In this document: in pieces, positions 28,138 through 37,119 of the stretch | Numbering within the stretch: the stretch's first letter is position 1 | How the letters are laid out: every line of letters starts with the position of its first letter | Assembly: GCF_004006315.1 (NCBI RefSeq) | Contig: NZ_CP026530.1 | Span: forward strand, 858,501 to 922,500 | DNA length: 64,000 nucleotides | DNA from: Nautilia sp. PV-1 | GTDB lineage: Bacteria > Campylobacterota > Campylobacteria > Campylobacterales > Nautiliaceae | Direction of reading: 5' to 3' | Notes under the pieces: model-generated | What the model saw: only the letters and a program-made list of their open reading frames with translations | What the model was told of the DNA's origin: nothing | Databases searched by the model: none | Position numbers and translations under genes: made by a program

Positions 28138-28634
28138 TGAAAACAGCTACGACTTTCGGTGCAAGCAGGGTGGAAGACCCTGAGCTTTACAAAGAGGGAG
28201 TGGAACTCGGCAGATTTTTGGCAGAAAAAGGCTACAAGGTAAAATGCGGTGGTTACGGAGGGCTGATGGAGGCTGTCAGCAAAGGAGTCAATGAAGCCGG
28301 AGGGGAAGTAACCGGTGTTACGCTTGAATATTTTGATGAAATAAGACCTAAAAACCCGTATCTTACTAAACGGATTCCTGCAAAAGATCTCTTTGAAAGA
28401 TTAAAAAAACTGATTGAAGGAAGTGAAATTTTTATTGCACAAAGGGGCAGTATAGGTACATTAAATGAAATTTTTATGGTCTGGGCGTTAAAATACGGTT
28501 TAAATCTTGATTTTAGAATATGTCTCATAGGCCGTGAATATGAAGAAATTAAAAATCTTTCTTTAATCCCGGAAGAAAGACTCGGAGACATAGAAATCTA
28601 TAAAACTCTCAACGAATTCAAAAAACACTTTTAA
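28137..28634 (+). CDS. LOG/TIGR00725-like Rossmann-fold protein
   Basis: 165 aa. TTFGASR near the start, GGYGGLMEAVSKG around residues 38-50 and QRGSIGTLNEIFMVW around 101-115 correspond to the nucleotide-binding and PGGxGTxxE-type loops of the LOG (cytokinin-activating / lysine-decarboxylase-like) superfamily. The second loop lacks the Pro-Gly-Gly, so phosphoribohydrolase activity is uncertain. It is shorter than LOG enzymes (~190 aa). Translationally linked to the preceding hypothetical gene. Confidence 0.75.
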   Translation: MKTATTFGASRVEDPELYKEGVELGRFLAEKGYKVKCGGYGGLMEAVSKGVNEAGGEVTGVTLEYFDEIRPKNPYLTKRIPAKDLFERLKKLIEGSEIFIAQRGSIGTLNEIFMVWALKYGLNLDFRICLIGREYEEIKNLSLIPEERLGDIEIYKTLNEFKKHF

Positions 28635-28731
28635 CGAATTACTGATTGATATAACTTTTTTTTAATATTTGTGTCATTTAAGTTAATTTGGGTAAAATTT
28701 TTATTGATTTGAAAAAGGGGAAAGGATACGA

Positions 28732-30237
28732 ATGAAAATATTAATTATCGAAGACTCCAAAATGTTGAATAATCTTTTAAAAAAAGAACTTTCTTCTTTA
28801 GGATTTGACGTTACACAGTCATATACACTAAAAGAAAGCTGGAAATATCTTGAAAACAACAGTTACGATTTAATCATTTTAGACCTGCATCTGCCTGACG
28901 GTGAGGGGATAGAGCTATTAGACGAACTGCATTCAATGTCTGATGCAAAAGTGGTAGTGCTCTCCTCAATAGATGACAAATATTTAAGGGAAGAACTTTT
29001 CAGATACGGTATTCTCGATTATATTATCAAAGATAAAAATTTAAAATTCTCTCTTTTGGAACTGATAAAAATCATAAAATTCGCATCGGAAGAAAACAAA
29101 GGAAACATTTTAATAATTGACGATTCTAAATTTTTAAACAAACAGTTAAACAACATATTAACTCCAAGAAATTATCATGTGCAGAATGCTTATACGTTTA
29201 AAGAGGGCATGGAGCTTTTAAATAAAAACAGATATGATCTTTTGATTTTAGATTTAAACCTTCCGGACGGCCACGGAGTTGATATACTGGAAAAAGTAAG
29301 AGAGAACACAAACACCATTGATTTGCCCGTAATTGTTCTTTCCGGAGAAGCAAATCCGGATTTAATAAGAGAAGTGTTAAAAAAAGGGGCAAACGATTAT
29401 CTCGCTAAACCTTTTGTATTTGAAGAGTTTTTATTAAGAGTGGATCTTTGGATAGAGTATTATAAAAACAAAAAAGAGCTTTCAAATAAAACAAGAGAAC
29501 TGAAAAACATCAACAAAAACCTCCAAAAACTTGTACAAAAAGAAGTTGAAAAAAACAGACAAAAAGACAAACTGTTAATGCTGCAGTCCAGACACGCACA
29601 AATGGGAGAGCTGCTTTCGATTATTTCACATGAATGGATCCAGCCGATCAGCGCAATATCTTCATTGGCTGCAATAATCCAGCTGAAAATATTCAAAAAC
29701 GATTTAAATGAGAAGTTTTGTGAAGATACGGCTGTAAAAATTAAAAAATACGTAGAAAGTTTAAATGAAATAATGAATAATTTTAAAAACTTTTTTAAAC
29801 CTCACAGCGAAAAAACAGTTACCGATTTTGAAAAAATAACAAAATATTCCTTATCCCTGCTTGAAAGCTACATTCAAAAAACAAAAACCAAAATAAATAT
29901 AGATATCAAAAACCTTGAAAGTTTTGAAACATTTGAAAACGAAATAGTACAGGTAGTGGTAAATATTCTTAAAAACGCAATAGAGGCGTATCCTGACGAA
30001 TCCGAAAAAATAATAGAAGTCATTATAGACGGGAAAACTCTTGTCATTCAGGATTTTGCCGGCGGTATACCGGAAAAAATAATTAATAATATTTTTGAGC
30101 AGTATTTTTCAACAAAAGGTGAAAAAGGAACCGGAATAGGGCTTTATATCTCGAAAATAATTATTGAAGACCACTGCGGAGGGAAAATAAAAGTAGAAAA
30201 TAAAAACGGCGGAGCCAGATTTACCATTCAGCTGTAA
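28732..30237 (+). CDS. histidine kinase with two N-terminal receiver domains
   Basis: 501 aa, soluble. Receiver 1 (residues 1-118) has acidic E7/D8, phosphoacceptor D51 and K100; receiver 2 (125-240) has D129-D130 region acids, D174 and K226. A coiled coil (~245-285) leads to a dimerisation helix with ISHEWIQP (His300) and an HATPase domain with ILKNAIEAY (N box), DFAGGIP and GTGIGLYISK. With no membrane or sensory domain, input must come through the receivers. Such REC-REC-HK proteins can act in phosphorelays. A TAAAAT lies 34 nt upstream and GGGGAAAGGA before the ATG. Confidence 0.9.
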   Translation: MKILIIEDSKMLNNLLKKELSSLGFDVTQSYTLKESWKYLENNSYDLIILDLHLPDGEGIELLDELHSMSDAKVVVLSSIDDKYLREELFRYGILDYIIKDKNLKFSLLELIKIIKFASEENKGNILIIDDSKFLNKQLNNILTPRNYHVQNAYTFKEGMELLNKNRYDLLILDLNLPDGHGVDILEKVRENTNTIDLPVIVLSGEANPDLIREVLKKGANDYLAKPFVFEEFLLRVDLWIEYYKNKKELSNKTRELKNINKNLQKLVQKEVEKNRQKDKLLMLQSRHAQMGELLSIISHEWIQPISAISSLAAIIQLKIFKNDLNEKFCEDTAVKIKKYVESLNEIMNNFKNFFKPHSEKTVTDFEKITKYSLSLLESYIQKTKTKINIDIKNLESFETFENEIVQVVVNILKNAIEAYPDESEKIIEVIIDGKTLVIQDFAGGIPEKIINNIFEQYFSTKGEKGTGIGLYISKIIIEDHCGGKIKVENKNGGARFTIQL

Positions 30238-30273
30238 AAATTTTGATAATATTTCAGATAAAAAAGGTATTAT

Positions 30274-30906
30274 TTGGAACTTTTAATATTTGATCTGGAC
30301 GGAACACTTATAGATTCGGTACCCGATTTAACTGAAGCAATTAATAAAACATTCAATGAACTCGGTATTGATAACGTAACTGAAGATGAAGTAAGGAATT
30401 ATCTGGGAAACGGTGCAAGAACACTGATAGAAAGGGCATTAAAAAATAAAAATGACCAAAATCTGCTTCAAGAAGCTTTAAAAATTTTTAAAAACCATTA
30501 CAAAAACAGCGTATGCGTAAAAACTTCCCTTTATCCAGGAGTTAAAGAAACTCTTGAAAAACTGCCCAATAAAAAGGCAATAGTAACAAACAAACCGTAT
30601 GAATTCGTGGGTGAAATATTAAAAACACTGGGAATTGACGGACATTTTGAAATGTGTATCGGAGGAGAAAGTCTGCCTGAGAAGAAACCTTCTCCTCTTC
30701 CTCTTTTGTATGTATGCGAAAAAATGGGATTTGAACCTGAAAACTCAGTTATGATAGGTGATTCCAAAAACGACATAATCGCTGCAAAAAAAGCGGGAAT
30801 TAAATCCATAGCGGTAAATTACGGATACAATTACGGTGAAGATGTGAAAATTTTTGAACCTGACATAATAATTGATGAATTTACTAAACTTGCGGAGGTT
30901 GTATGA
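30274..30906 (+). CDS. gph: phosphoglycolate phosphatase-like HAD hydrolase
   Basis: 210 aa, HAD superfamily. Motif I is FDLDGTLIDS (nucleophile Asp and general-acid Asp), motif II near KAIVTNKP, motif III KKPSPLPL, motif IV MIGDSKNDIIAAKKAG. The cap helix and length match Gph, which removes phosphate from 2-phosphoglycolate produced in DNA repair. Translation begins at TTG (30274), since AAAAAGG is 6 nt upstream and no ATG is suitably placed. It overlaps the FAD gene by 4 nt. Other small-molecule phosphatase roles are possible. Confidence 0.8.
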   Translation: MELLIFDLDGTLIDSVPDLTEAINKTFNELGIDNVTEDEVRNYLGNGARTLIERALKNKNDQNLLQEALKIFKNHYKNSVCVKTSLYPGVKETLEKLPNKKAIVTNKPYEFVGEILKTLGIDGHFEMCIGGESLPEKKPSPLPLLYVCEKMGFEPENSVMIGDSKNDIIAAKKAGIKSIAVNYGYNYGEDVKIFEPDIIIDEFTKLAEVV

Positions 30907-32273
30907 AAGCGGCAATTATCGGAGGCGGAATAACGGGCAGCAGTATTGCAATGTATCTTGACAGTTTAGGTATAAACGTTACTCTTTTCGAAAAAAATGA
31001 TCTTATAAGCGGTCCGCCTATATGCCATCTTCATGCCGGCGGAAATTTATACAGGGAAATAACGCTAAAAGAAAAAATTGCTCTTTTAAAAGAATCTATT
31101 GATTTTATCAGACTGTATCCGCAGGCGATTGATTACAGGCCGACTGTAATAGCCGTGCCGAAAAATGATGAGGGAAATCCTAAAGATCTGATCGAAACAC
31201 TGGAAATTTTAAAAAAAGAATATAAAAAACTTATTGAAAACGATCCTAAAAATAAAGTATTAGGAGAGCCTGATGAGTATTACAGACTATATTATAAACA
31301 AGACCTGCAAAAACTTAAAATGAAAGATCTCCCAAAAGTGCCTAAAACTCCAGACGAATGGCTGATACCTTTTGCAAAATACGTAAATCTCGATAATATT
31401 AAATATCCCGTAATTTTGGTTCAGGAATACGGAGTAAACGTATTTAGACTAGCAGCAATAGCCAAAATGATATTAGAACCTAAAGGCATTGTTAAATATG
31501 AAGAAGTAAAAGAGCTGAAAAAAGTTGACGGCAAATGGATACTCAACGGTGAAGAATTTGATTATTTAATTAATGCCGCCGGATTTAAAAGCGGGATAAT
31601 TGACGATAAATTACACTTTAAAAGAGAAAAACTGACGGAATTTAAAGCCGCTTACGTTGTAAAAAATGAGAATTTCAATTTTACATGGCCGGAAATAATC
31701 TTTCACGGTAAACGGGGCACTCCCCAGGGAATGGGACAGTTTACCCCTTACGCAAACGGAATATTCCAGCTTCACGGAATGACGAAAGATATTACTTTAT
31801 TTGAAGACGGTCTGGTAAGCAGCAGTGAAAACAGCTCTTATCCCAGACTTCCTAAACATTTTATAGAGAAAATAGAAAAAGGATGGGAAAAAGAAGAAGC
31901 CGAAAGCAGAGCAAAAAAAGCCATTGAACATTTAAGCAGATTCATACCTGAATTTAAAAACAGCAAACCGACTTTCGTTCCTTTATACGGCGCCCAGCAG
32001 ATTCCCGGAACAGATGCCGAGCTCAGGGCCGTTGAAATAAGTTTTGAAAACAATTATGCAAGATGTGAAGTGGTAAAAGCTTCAACAGTTACGTCAATGG
32101 CGGATTCGATTGTAAAAGATTTAAATAAAAAGTTCAACACGCCGTATAAAAAACAGATTGAAATAGATGAAATAAAAAATTTAGACGATAAAACCGTTAC
32201 CGAAAAAGCTAAAGAAACCGCCAAAAAAAGAGGCTACCCGGAAGATATGGGTAAAAGATGCTTTAAAGCTTAA
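30903..32273 (+). CDS. FAD-dependent oxidoreductase (DAO family)
   Basis: 456 aa. The N-terminal dinucleotide fold is IIGGGITGSSIAMYLDSLGINVTLFEK (residues 5-31), followed by a DAO-type body including INAAGFKSG (the conserved second FAD contact) and KRGTPQGMGQFTPY. The general fold resembles L-2-hydroxyglutarate or glycerol-3-phosphate oxidoreductases, but the substrate cannot be named. There is no signal peptide. It overlaps gph by 4 nt and recR (convergent) by 11 nt. Confidence 0.75.
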   Translation: MKAAIIGGGITGSSIAMYLDSLGINVTLFEKNDLISGPPICHLHAGGNLYREITLKEKIALLKESIDFIRLYPQAIDYRPTVIAVPKNDEGNPKDLIETLEILKKEYKKLIENDPKNKVLGEPDEYYRLYYKQDLQKLKMKDLPKVPKTPDEWLIPFAKYVNLDNIKYPVILVQEYGVNVFRLAAIAKMILEPKGIVKYEEVKELKKVDGKWILNGEEFDYLINAAGFKSGIIDDKLHFKREKLTEFKAAYVVKNENFNFTWPEIIFHGKRGTPQGMGQFTPYANGIFQLHGMTKDITLFEDGLVSSSENSSYPRLPKHFIEKIEKGWEKEEAESRAKKAIEHLSRFIPEFKNSKPTFVPLYGAQQIPGTDAELRAVEISFENNYARCEVVKASTVTSMADSIVKDLNKKFNTPYKKQIEIDEIKNLDDKTVTEKAKETAKKRGYPEDMGKRCFKA

Positions 32274-32826
32274 ACCTTTGTTTAATTGCTTTAGCGAGGG
32301 AATTAACATCCACATTTTCAAAATGCACGCCGGTAGGCACACCCTGGGCTATTTGTGTAAATTCAATATTTAAATCTTTTAATTTGTCTTCTATATAAAG
32401 ACTTCTGGCTTCCGACTCTACGGAAGGAGGAAAAGCAAAAATCAGCTCTTCGATTTTCTTTTCCCTGATAATATTTTTAAGTTTTTCGATGATTTCATCG
32501 TCAATGTGGGTTAATACAAAATAATATCCCTTATAACTTCCGCTTTCTTCTATTGTAATAATATCTTTTGAATTTTCAACAACGGCAAGCGTTTTATCCC
32601 TGTGTTCATCGCTGCATATGTCGCATATCTCGTGTTCGCTGAAATTGCCGCATATTTCGCATTCTTTAATATTTGCAACCACGTCTTCAATGGCGTTTAT
32701 CAGTTTTAAGGCTTTGAATTTGTCTTTTGCAATGCTTATTGCCAGTCTTGTGGCCGATTTTTTCCCGATACTCGGCAGTTCTTCGAACGCTTCAATTAAT
32801 CTGTTTAAAGATTGTAAATCTTTCAT
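32263..32826 (-). CDS. recR: recombination mediator protein RecR
   Basis: 187 aa, slightly shorter than E. coli RecR (201). A helix-hairpin-helix region (ELPSIGKKSATRLAI) is followed by a C4 zinc finger (CEICGNFSEHEICDIC) and a Toprim domain (LAVVENSKDIITIEESGSYKGYYFVL). RecR works with RecO to load RecA on SSB-coated DNA. ATG at 32826 with AGGAG upstream. Convergent with, and overlapping, the FAD oxidoreductase gene. Confidence 0.93.
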   Translation of the reverse strand: MKDLQSLNRLIEAFEELPSIGKKSATRLAISIAKDKFKALKLINAIEDVVANIKECEICGNFSEHEICDICSDEHRDKTLAVVENSKDIITIEESGSYKGYYFVLTHIDDEIIEKLKNIIREKKIEELIFAFPPSVESEARSLYIEDKLKDLNIEFTQIAQGVPTGVHFENVDVNSLAKAIKQRFKL

Positions 32827-32875
32827 TTAACTCCTATTTTGGATAAAATTTTCAAAATTATATCAAAGGTTTTAT

Positions 32876-33262
32876 ATGTGCAACTGCAAAAACACTCTAA
32901 CGGAGTTTGAAAAACGGGTTATTTGTGAAAAAGGCACCGAGCCGCCATTTAATAATGAATACTGGGACAATAAAAGCCCGGGGATATACTACTGCAAATG
33001 CTGCGGCGCCGAACTTTTCAGCAGCGAACATAAATTTGACAGCGGAACCGGATGGCCCAGTTTTTACATTTCTACAGGAGAAGTATTGGAAAAAGCCGAT
33101 TTTACTGGAGGAATGACAAGAATCGAAGCAATGTGCGGCAGATGCAGAGGACATCTGGGACATATATTCGGAGACGGACCGGCACCTACCGGTATCAGAT
33201 ACTGTATAAATTCCGCAAGTTTGATTTTCAAACCGAAATACGGAGAAAAAAGTGGCAATTAG
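32876..33262 (+). CDS. msrB: peptide-methionine (R)-S-oxide reductase
   Basis: Repairs methionine-R-sulfoxide in proteins. The 128-aa protein is a stand-alone MsrB with a zinc site (Cys40/Cys43 and Cys87/Cys90), GTGWPSF, and catalytic Cys110 in GIRYCINSASL. No MsrA domain is fused. No export signal, so cytoplasmic. A TAAAAT at 32844 could be its -10 box. It overlaps the next gene by 11 nt. Confidence 0.95.
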   Translation: MCNCKNTLTEFEKRVICEKGTEPPFNNEYWDNKSPGIYYCKCCGAELFSSEHKFDSGTGWPSFYISTGEVLEKADFTGGMTRIEAMCGRCRGHLGHIFGDGPAPTGIRYCINSASLIFKPKYGEKSGN

Positions 33263-33983
33263 GGATATTGAACATAACGGCAAAAAATTTAAAATAGCCT
33301 ATGATGTCATAAATCCAGGAAAAGACAAAAACATTATATTTCTGCACGGCTGGGGAAGCAATAAAGAAATAATGAAATGTTTTAAAGAAAATTTCCAGCA
33401 ATTCAGGCATGTATATATAGATATGCCGGGATTTGGCAAATCTACAAACGATTATATTTTAAATACCGGCGACTATGCTGAAATAATCGATAAATTTTTA
33501 AATTCTCTGGGTTTAACGAAAGATATTGTAATAGGGCACAGTTTCGGAGGCAAAGTCGCAACACTTCTAAACCCGGAAATTTTAGTACTTTTAGCGAGTG
33601 CGGGTATTGTAATGCCGAAACCTTTAAAAGTAAGAGTAAAAATAAAAACATTTAAACTTCTAAAAAAATTGGGTTTGAGCTCTTTTAGGAAATTTTTTGT
33701 AAGTGAAGATGCAAAAGAAATGAATGAAAACATGTATGAAACCTTCAAAAATGTTGTTGATGAAGATTTTACGGACAGATTTTCCAATTATTCAGGAAAA
33801 ACGCTTGTTTTCGGAGGAAAAGAAGATACGGCCGTTCCTCCTGCCGCTGTTGTAAAACAGGCGGAACTGTTAAATACTGATTATATTATGTTAAACGGAG
33901 ACCATTATTTCTTTTTTAACGGAACAGACGCTGCTAAAAACAGACGGTTAATTGAGCATAAAGTACTTGAATGTATAAAATAA
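33252..33983 (+). CDS. alpha/beta hydrolase
   Basis: 243 aa. The oxyanion sequence HGWGS is at residues 32-36, nucleophile elbow GHSFGG at 95-100 (Ser97), an acid in GGKEDTAVP and a base in LNGDHYFF, so the triad is complete. The substrate is unknown; no signal peptide. The start is GTG at 33252 with GGAGA 6 nt upstream, inside the end of msrB. It overlaps the macrodomain gene by 13 nt, so msrB, hydrolase and macrodomain are tightly coupled. C. jejuni has a hydrolase near murF (Cj0796c, from memory), but the locus differs. Confidence 0.85.
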   Translation: MAIRDIEHNGKKFKIAYDVINPGKDKNIIFLHGWGSNKEIMKCFKENFQQFRHVYIDMPGFGKSTNDYILNTGDYAEIIDKFLNSLGLTKDIVIGHSFGGKVATLLNPEILVLLASAGIVMPKPLKVRVKIKTFKLLKKLGLSSFRKFFVSEDAKEMNENMYETFKNVVDEDFTDRFSNYSGKTLVFGGKEDTAVPPAAVVKQAELLNTDYIMLNGDHYFFFNGTDAAKNRRLIEHKVLECIK

Positions 33984-34477
33984 CAGTAAAACAGGGAAAT
34001 ATCTTTGATGAAAAAGAATCAGACTTTATTGTAAACCCTTCAAATACGGATCTTTTCCTCGGAAGCGGCGTTTCTGCGGCATTCCGGATAAACTGCTCGG
34101 AAGAGCTGCAAAGCGAGATGAAAAAACAGGCTCCTATAAAGCAGGGCGAAGTGACAGTAACTTCCTGCCCCGGAAATCCTAAATTTAAATACGCTATTCA
34201 TGCAGCCGTAATGGATTACTCAAAGCCTGATCCTTCGCCTACATACGATACTGTTAAAAAAATTCTTTACAATATTGAAAATATCATACAAAAATACGCT
34301 CCGTGTAAAATTGTACTTCCTTTGATGGGCACAGGCATCGGCGGTCTGGATAAAGAAAAAGTAATACGGATTTATAAAGAGTTCTTTTCCAGAAATGTCG
34401 ATTTTGAGTGTGAAGCGGTTATTTACGCTCATAATGAAAAAGATTTTCAGATCCTCAGGAAATACATAAATCAATAA
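33971..34477 (+). CDS. macrodomain protein (ADP-ribose-binding)
   Basis: 168 aa, almost a single macrodomain: QGNIFDEKESDFIVNPSNTDLFLGSGVSAAF is the adenine/ribose site, with the conserved Asn and a Gly-rich loop, followed by YAIHAAVMDY and LPLMGTGIGGL (diphosphate loop). Relatives bind ADP-ribose, O-acetyl-ADP-ribose or remove ADP-ribose from proteins. Which applies here is unknown. It overlaps the hydrolase upstream and the convergent ade gene by 23 nt. Confidence 0.85.
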   Translation: MYKITVKQGNIFDEKESDFIVNPSNTDLFLGSGVSAAFRINCSEELQSEMKKQAPIKQGEVTVTSCPGNPKFKYAIHAAVMDYSKPDPSPTYDTVKKILYNIENIIQKYAPCKIVLPLMGTGIGGLDKEKVIRIYKEFFSRNVDFECEAVIYAHNEKDFQILRKYINQ

Positions 34478-36044
34478 ACTTAAACTTCTCTACATCAAAA
34501 AGCCCTTTGTCTGATAATTTAATTTCCGGAATTACAAGCAGTGCCATAAAAGAAAGCGTCATAAACGGTGACGATAAACTGCATCCGAACTCTTTTGCAA
34601 AATTTTGTATTTCAGTATACTTTTTAGAAACGTCATAAGGGTTTTCACTGCTCATAAGCCCTGCAATATCAAGTTTTAAAGCTTTTACCTCGTCGCCTTC
34701 TACGGCACATATTCCGCCTTTCATTTCAATAACGGTATTGATTGCCTTGATCATTTCTTGTTTGCTGCTTCCGACTGCCACGATATTATGGGAGTCATGC
34801 GCAACACTGGAAGCTATGGCTCCTTTTTTCAAACCGAAACCTTTAATCAAAGCTACAGACGGAGGAGTGCTTTTATATCTGTTGGTAACTGAAAAAAGCA
34901 GTATATCTTTTTCAATATCGGGAACAAAACCTTTATGGTTCTGTTTTTTGGTAATAAGTTCACCGTCAACGGCTTCAATTACATTGTATGTTTTACATGA
35001 TTTAATATCAATATCAGCAATTTTTTCAGCATTAAAATTATTTACAGGATAAACTTCTTTAAATTTAAGTTCTTTATCACAGTCATAAACCTTTTTGCCG
35101 TTAATGTATGTGGATAAAACATTAAATTCCTCTAAATCGTCAACAATAATAAAATCAGCCGGATCTCCTGTTTGGAGCTGTCCCACATCCAGACCGTAAT
35201 GCAGTGCCGGGTTTATACACGCGGCTTTTAATACATTAAAAAGATCACATCCTTTTTGAAGGGAACGTTTTACTAGCAGGTTAACATCGCCTTTAATTAA
35301 ATCGTCAGGATGCCTGTCATCAGAGCAAAACATTATTTTATCCAGATATTTGTCTATCAGAGGATATAACGCTTCAAAATTCTTAGCCGCACTGCCTTCT
35401 CTTATAATTATTTTCATGCCTTTTTTTATTTTTTCTTCGCCTTCTTCAAGTGTAAACGCTTCATGATCCGTTTGAATACCGGCATTTATATACTTCGTCA
35501 AATCTTCTCCTCTAAGCCCCGGCGCATGACCGTCAATACGTTTATTGTATTTTTTGGCAAGCGCGATTTTTGAGAGCATATCTTCATCTCCGTTTATTAC
35601 ACCGGGAAAATTCATTACTTCACTTAAGTATAAAATATCATCCCTTTTAAACAGTTCTTCTATTTCCTCAACACCAAGCTTTGCTCCTCTGGTTTCAAAC
35701 GGAGTTGCTGGAACGCAGGGACTGGCACCGAAATATATCTTTAAAGCGGTCTCTTTTGCGTTCTCTATCATCCAGTATACGCCTTTTAAACCTAAAACAT
35801 TGGCAATTTCATGCGGGTCGCTTACGCTTGCGACATGGCCGTGGGAAAGCATTATTTCACCAAAAGAAGAGGGCGGCAGCATTGAACTTTCTATATGGAT
35901 GTGAGCATCAATAAATCCCGGAAGGATATAATTTTCAGCATTCTTAATCCGTTCAATAAACTCTATTTTTCCGTTTTTTATTGTTATTTTGGCCGGAAAA
36001 ATTTTTTTGTTTACAATATCAACGTAATTTGCTGTTATAAACAT
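34455..36044 (-). CDS. ade: adenine deaminase
   Basis: Converts adenine to hypoxanthine. The 529-aa amidohydrolase has IDAHIHIESSM (first metal pair), HGHVASVSDPHEIANV, GHAPGL and the diagnostic MFCSDDRHPDDL, then the C-terminal half specific to bacterial Ade (VAHDSHNIVAVG, MKGGICAV). Length and motifs distinguish it from adenosine deaminases. It is a single gene with its own divergent promoter region shared with the lipoprotein gene. Confidence 0.93.
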   Translation of the reverse strand: MFITANYVDIVNKKIFPAKITIKNGKIEFIERIKNAENYILPGFIDAHIHIESSMLPPSSFGEIMLSHGHVASVSDPHEIANVLGLKGVYWMIENAKETALKIYFGASPCVPATPFETRGAKLGVEEIEELFKRDDILYLSEVMNFPGVINGDEDMLSKIALAKKYNKRIDGHAPGLRGEDLTKYINAGIQTDHEAFTLEEGEEKIKKGMKIIIREGSAAKNFEALYPLIDKYLDKIMFCSDDRHPDDLIKGDVNLLVKRSLQKGCDLFNVLKAACINPALHYGLDVGQLQTGDPADFIIVDDLEEFNVLSTYINGKKVYDCDKELKFKEVYPVNNFNAEKIADIDIKSCKTYNVIEAVDGELITKKQNHKGFVPDIEKDILLFSVTNRYKSTPPSVALIKGFGLKKGAIASSVAHDSHNIVAVGSSKQEMIKAINTVIEMKGGICAVEGDEVKALKLDIAGLMSSENPYDVSKKYTEIQNFAKEFGCSLSSPFMTLSFMALLVIPEIKLSDKGLFDVEKFKFIDLCIS

Positions 36045-36061
36045 AACAAACCTTTTTATTT

Positions 36062-36067
36062 ATTATA
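36062..36067 (-). promoter_or_regulatory. -10 box of ade
   Basis: The minus strand reads TATAAT, 17 nt upstream of the ade start codon, with AAAAGG between as ribosome site. The spacing implies a very short leader. Confidence 0.45.
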
Positions 36068-36106
36068 ACTAAATATAAAAAGTAACTTAATAAATTAGAT
36101 TTTAGT

Positions 36107-36112
36107 TATAAT
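36107..36112 (+). promoter_or_regulatory. -10 box of the lipoprotein gene
   Basis: TATAAT 28 nt before the ATG at 36141, with AAAAGGGAG at 36127-36135. It forms a divergent pair with the ade -10 box 40 nt away. Confidence 0.5.
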
Positions 36113-36140
36113 ATTAATAAAACATTAAAAGGGAGAAAGA

Positions 36141-36566
36141 ATGAAAATAAAAAATATTATAATGGGGAGTATTGTAGGACTTTTTTTATTTACGGGTTGT
36201 ACATACAAAAATGCAGAACTCAATTATAAGCAATATCATGCATATACTCTAAGTGAGGGTGGAAATTTAAAATATAAAGAAATAGGTCCAATATATGCAT
36301 CTGCTTCAGGATTTGCATGGGACGACTGCTCTGATATTGCTTCAAAAGTATTAAAAAGACTTGAAAGCAAAGCAAAAGCATTGGGAGGTGACGATGTCAT
36401 AAATATAAAATGGTATGGTGAGCATAGTTTATATACTATTCCTACTTGTAAATGTGGTTGCGGATGGTTTGCTTTATATATTATTGGAGGCTTAGGTCCA
36501 TGGGTACAAACTGCAAAAGCAGAAGGAGTAGCAATTAAATTTTTAGACAGTAATAAAACAGAATAA
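36141..36566 (+). CDS. lipoprotein of unknown function
   Basis: 141 aa. A type II signal peptide ends in the lipobox LFTGC (Cys20), so the protein is membrane-tethered. The mature part has ASAFAWDDC-like Cys-containing segments and KVLKRLESKAKALGGDDVINIKW, a helix-strand pattern like YbjQ/Rcs-type small domains. Near the C-terminus is TCKCGCGWF and a short hydrophobic stretch (ALYIIGGLGPW). Not assigned to a family. Monocistronic by context. Confidence 0.75.
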   Translation: MKIKNIIMGSIVGLFLFTGCTYKNAELNYKQYHAYTLSEGGNLKYKEIGPIYASASGFAWDDCSDIASKVLKRLESKAKALGGDDVINIKWYGEHSLYTIPTCKCGCGWFALYIIGGLGPWVQTAKAEGVAIKFLDSNKTE

Positions 36567-36707
36567 GTTCTTCTTTTCTTTTTTTATATTTTCTACTCTT
36601 AATTTTTTGAATTAAATATGAATACAAATACACATCCATAATTATGATACTTAACTTGTAATAAATAAACACTTTTTTGGTAAAATCCAATCAAAAAAGG
36701 AGAAAAA

Positions 36708-37019
36708 ATGAGTGTATTAGTGGAATTTGCGATATTCCCGACAGACAAGGGGGAGAGTGTAAGCGAATATGTAAGCAGGGTCATTAAAATGTTTCAAAAA
36801 AGCGATATAAACTATCAGCTGACTCCTATGGGAACGGTGTTTGAAGTAGAAACCATGGAGGAAGCCACGGAAGTTATCAATAACGCATACAAACAGTTAG
36901 AACCCGACTGCAACAGGGTATATACAACAATCAAAATGGATATAAGAAAAAATAAATCTAACAGAATGAAACAGAAAATCAATTCAATCAAAAGCAAAAT
37001 AGGGGATGTTAACGCTTAA
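36708..37019 (+). CDS. MTH1187/YkoF-family thiamine-binding-like protein
   Basis: 103 aa. MSVLVEFAIFPTDKGESVSEYVSRVIKMF and YQLTPMGTVFEVETMEEATEVINNAYKQL are typical of the MTH1187 (DUF77) ferredoxin-like family; some members bind hydroxymethylpyrimidine or thiamine. The C-terminus is Lys-rich. A TAAAAT at 36681 and AAAAAAGGAG before the ATG give a plausible single-gene unit. Ligand binding is a family inference. Confidence 0.85.
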   Translation: MSVLVEFAIFPTDKGESVSEYVSRVIKMFQKSDINYQLTPMGTVFEVETMEEATEVINNAYKQLEPDCNRVYTTIKMDIRKNKSNRMKQKINSIKSKIGDVNA

Positions 37020-37086
37020 CTAATAGCGCAGTTTTAAATTATTAAAAAAATTATTTAATAAATTTGAATTATTTTAAAAAATAGCC

Positions 37087-37092
37087 TATAAT
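37087..37092 (+). promoter_or_regulatory. -10 box of the DUF2089 gene
   Basis: TATAAT 27 nt before the ATG at 37120, following an A/T-rich stretch with repeated TTATT/AATAA. AAAAGG lies at 37107-37112. Confidence 0.5.
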
Positions 37093-37119
37093 ATTTTAAC
37101 AATATTAAAAGGCTCGAAA

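Noticed and set aside
32897-33283. 128-codon minus-strand ORF opposite msrB
   Set aside because: msrB has every catalytic and zinc residue; the reverse frame matches nothing known.
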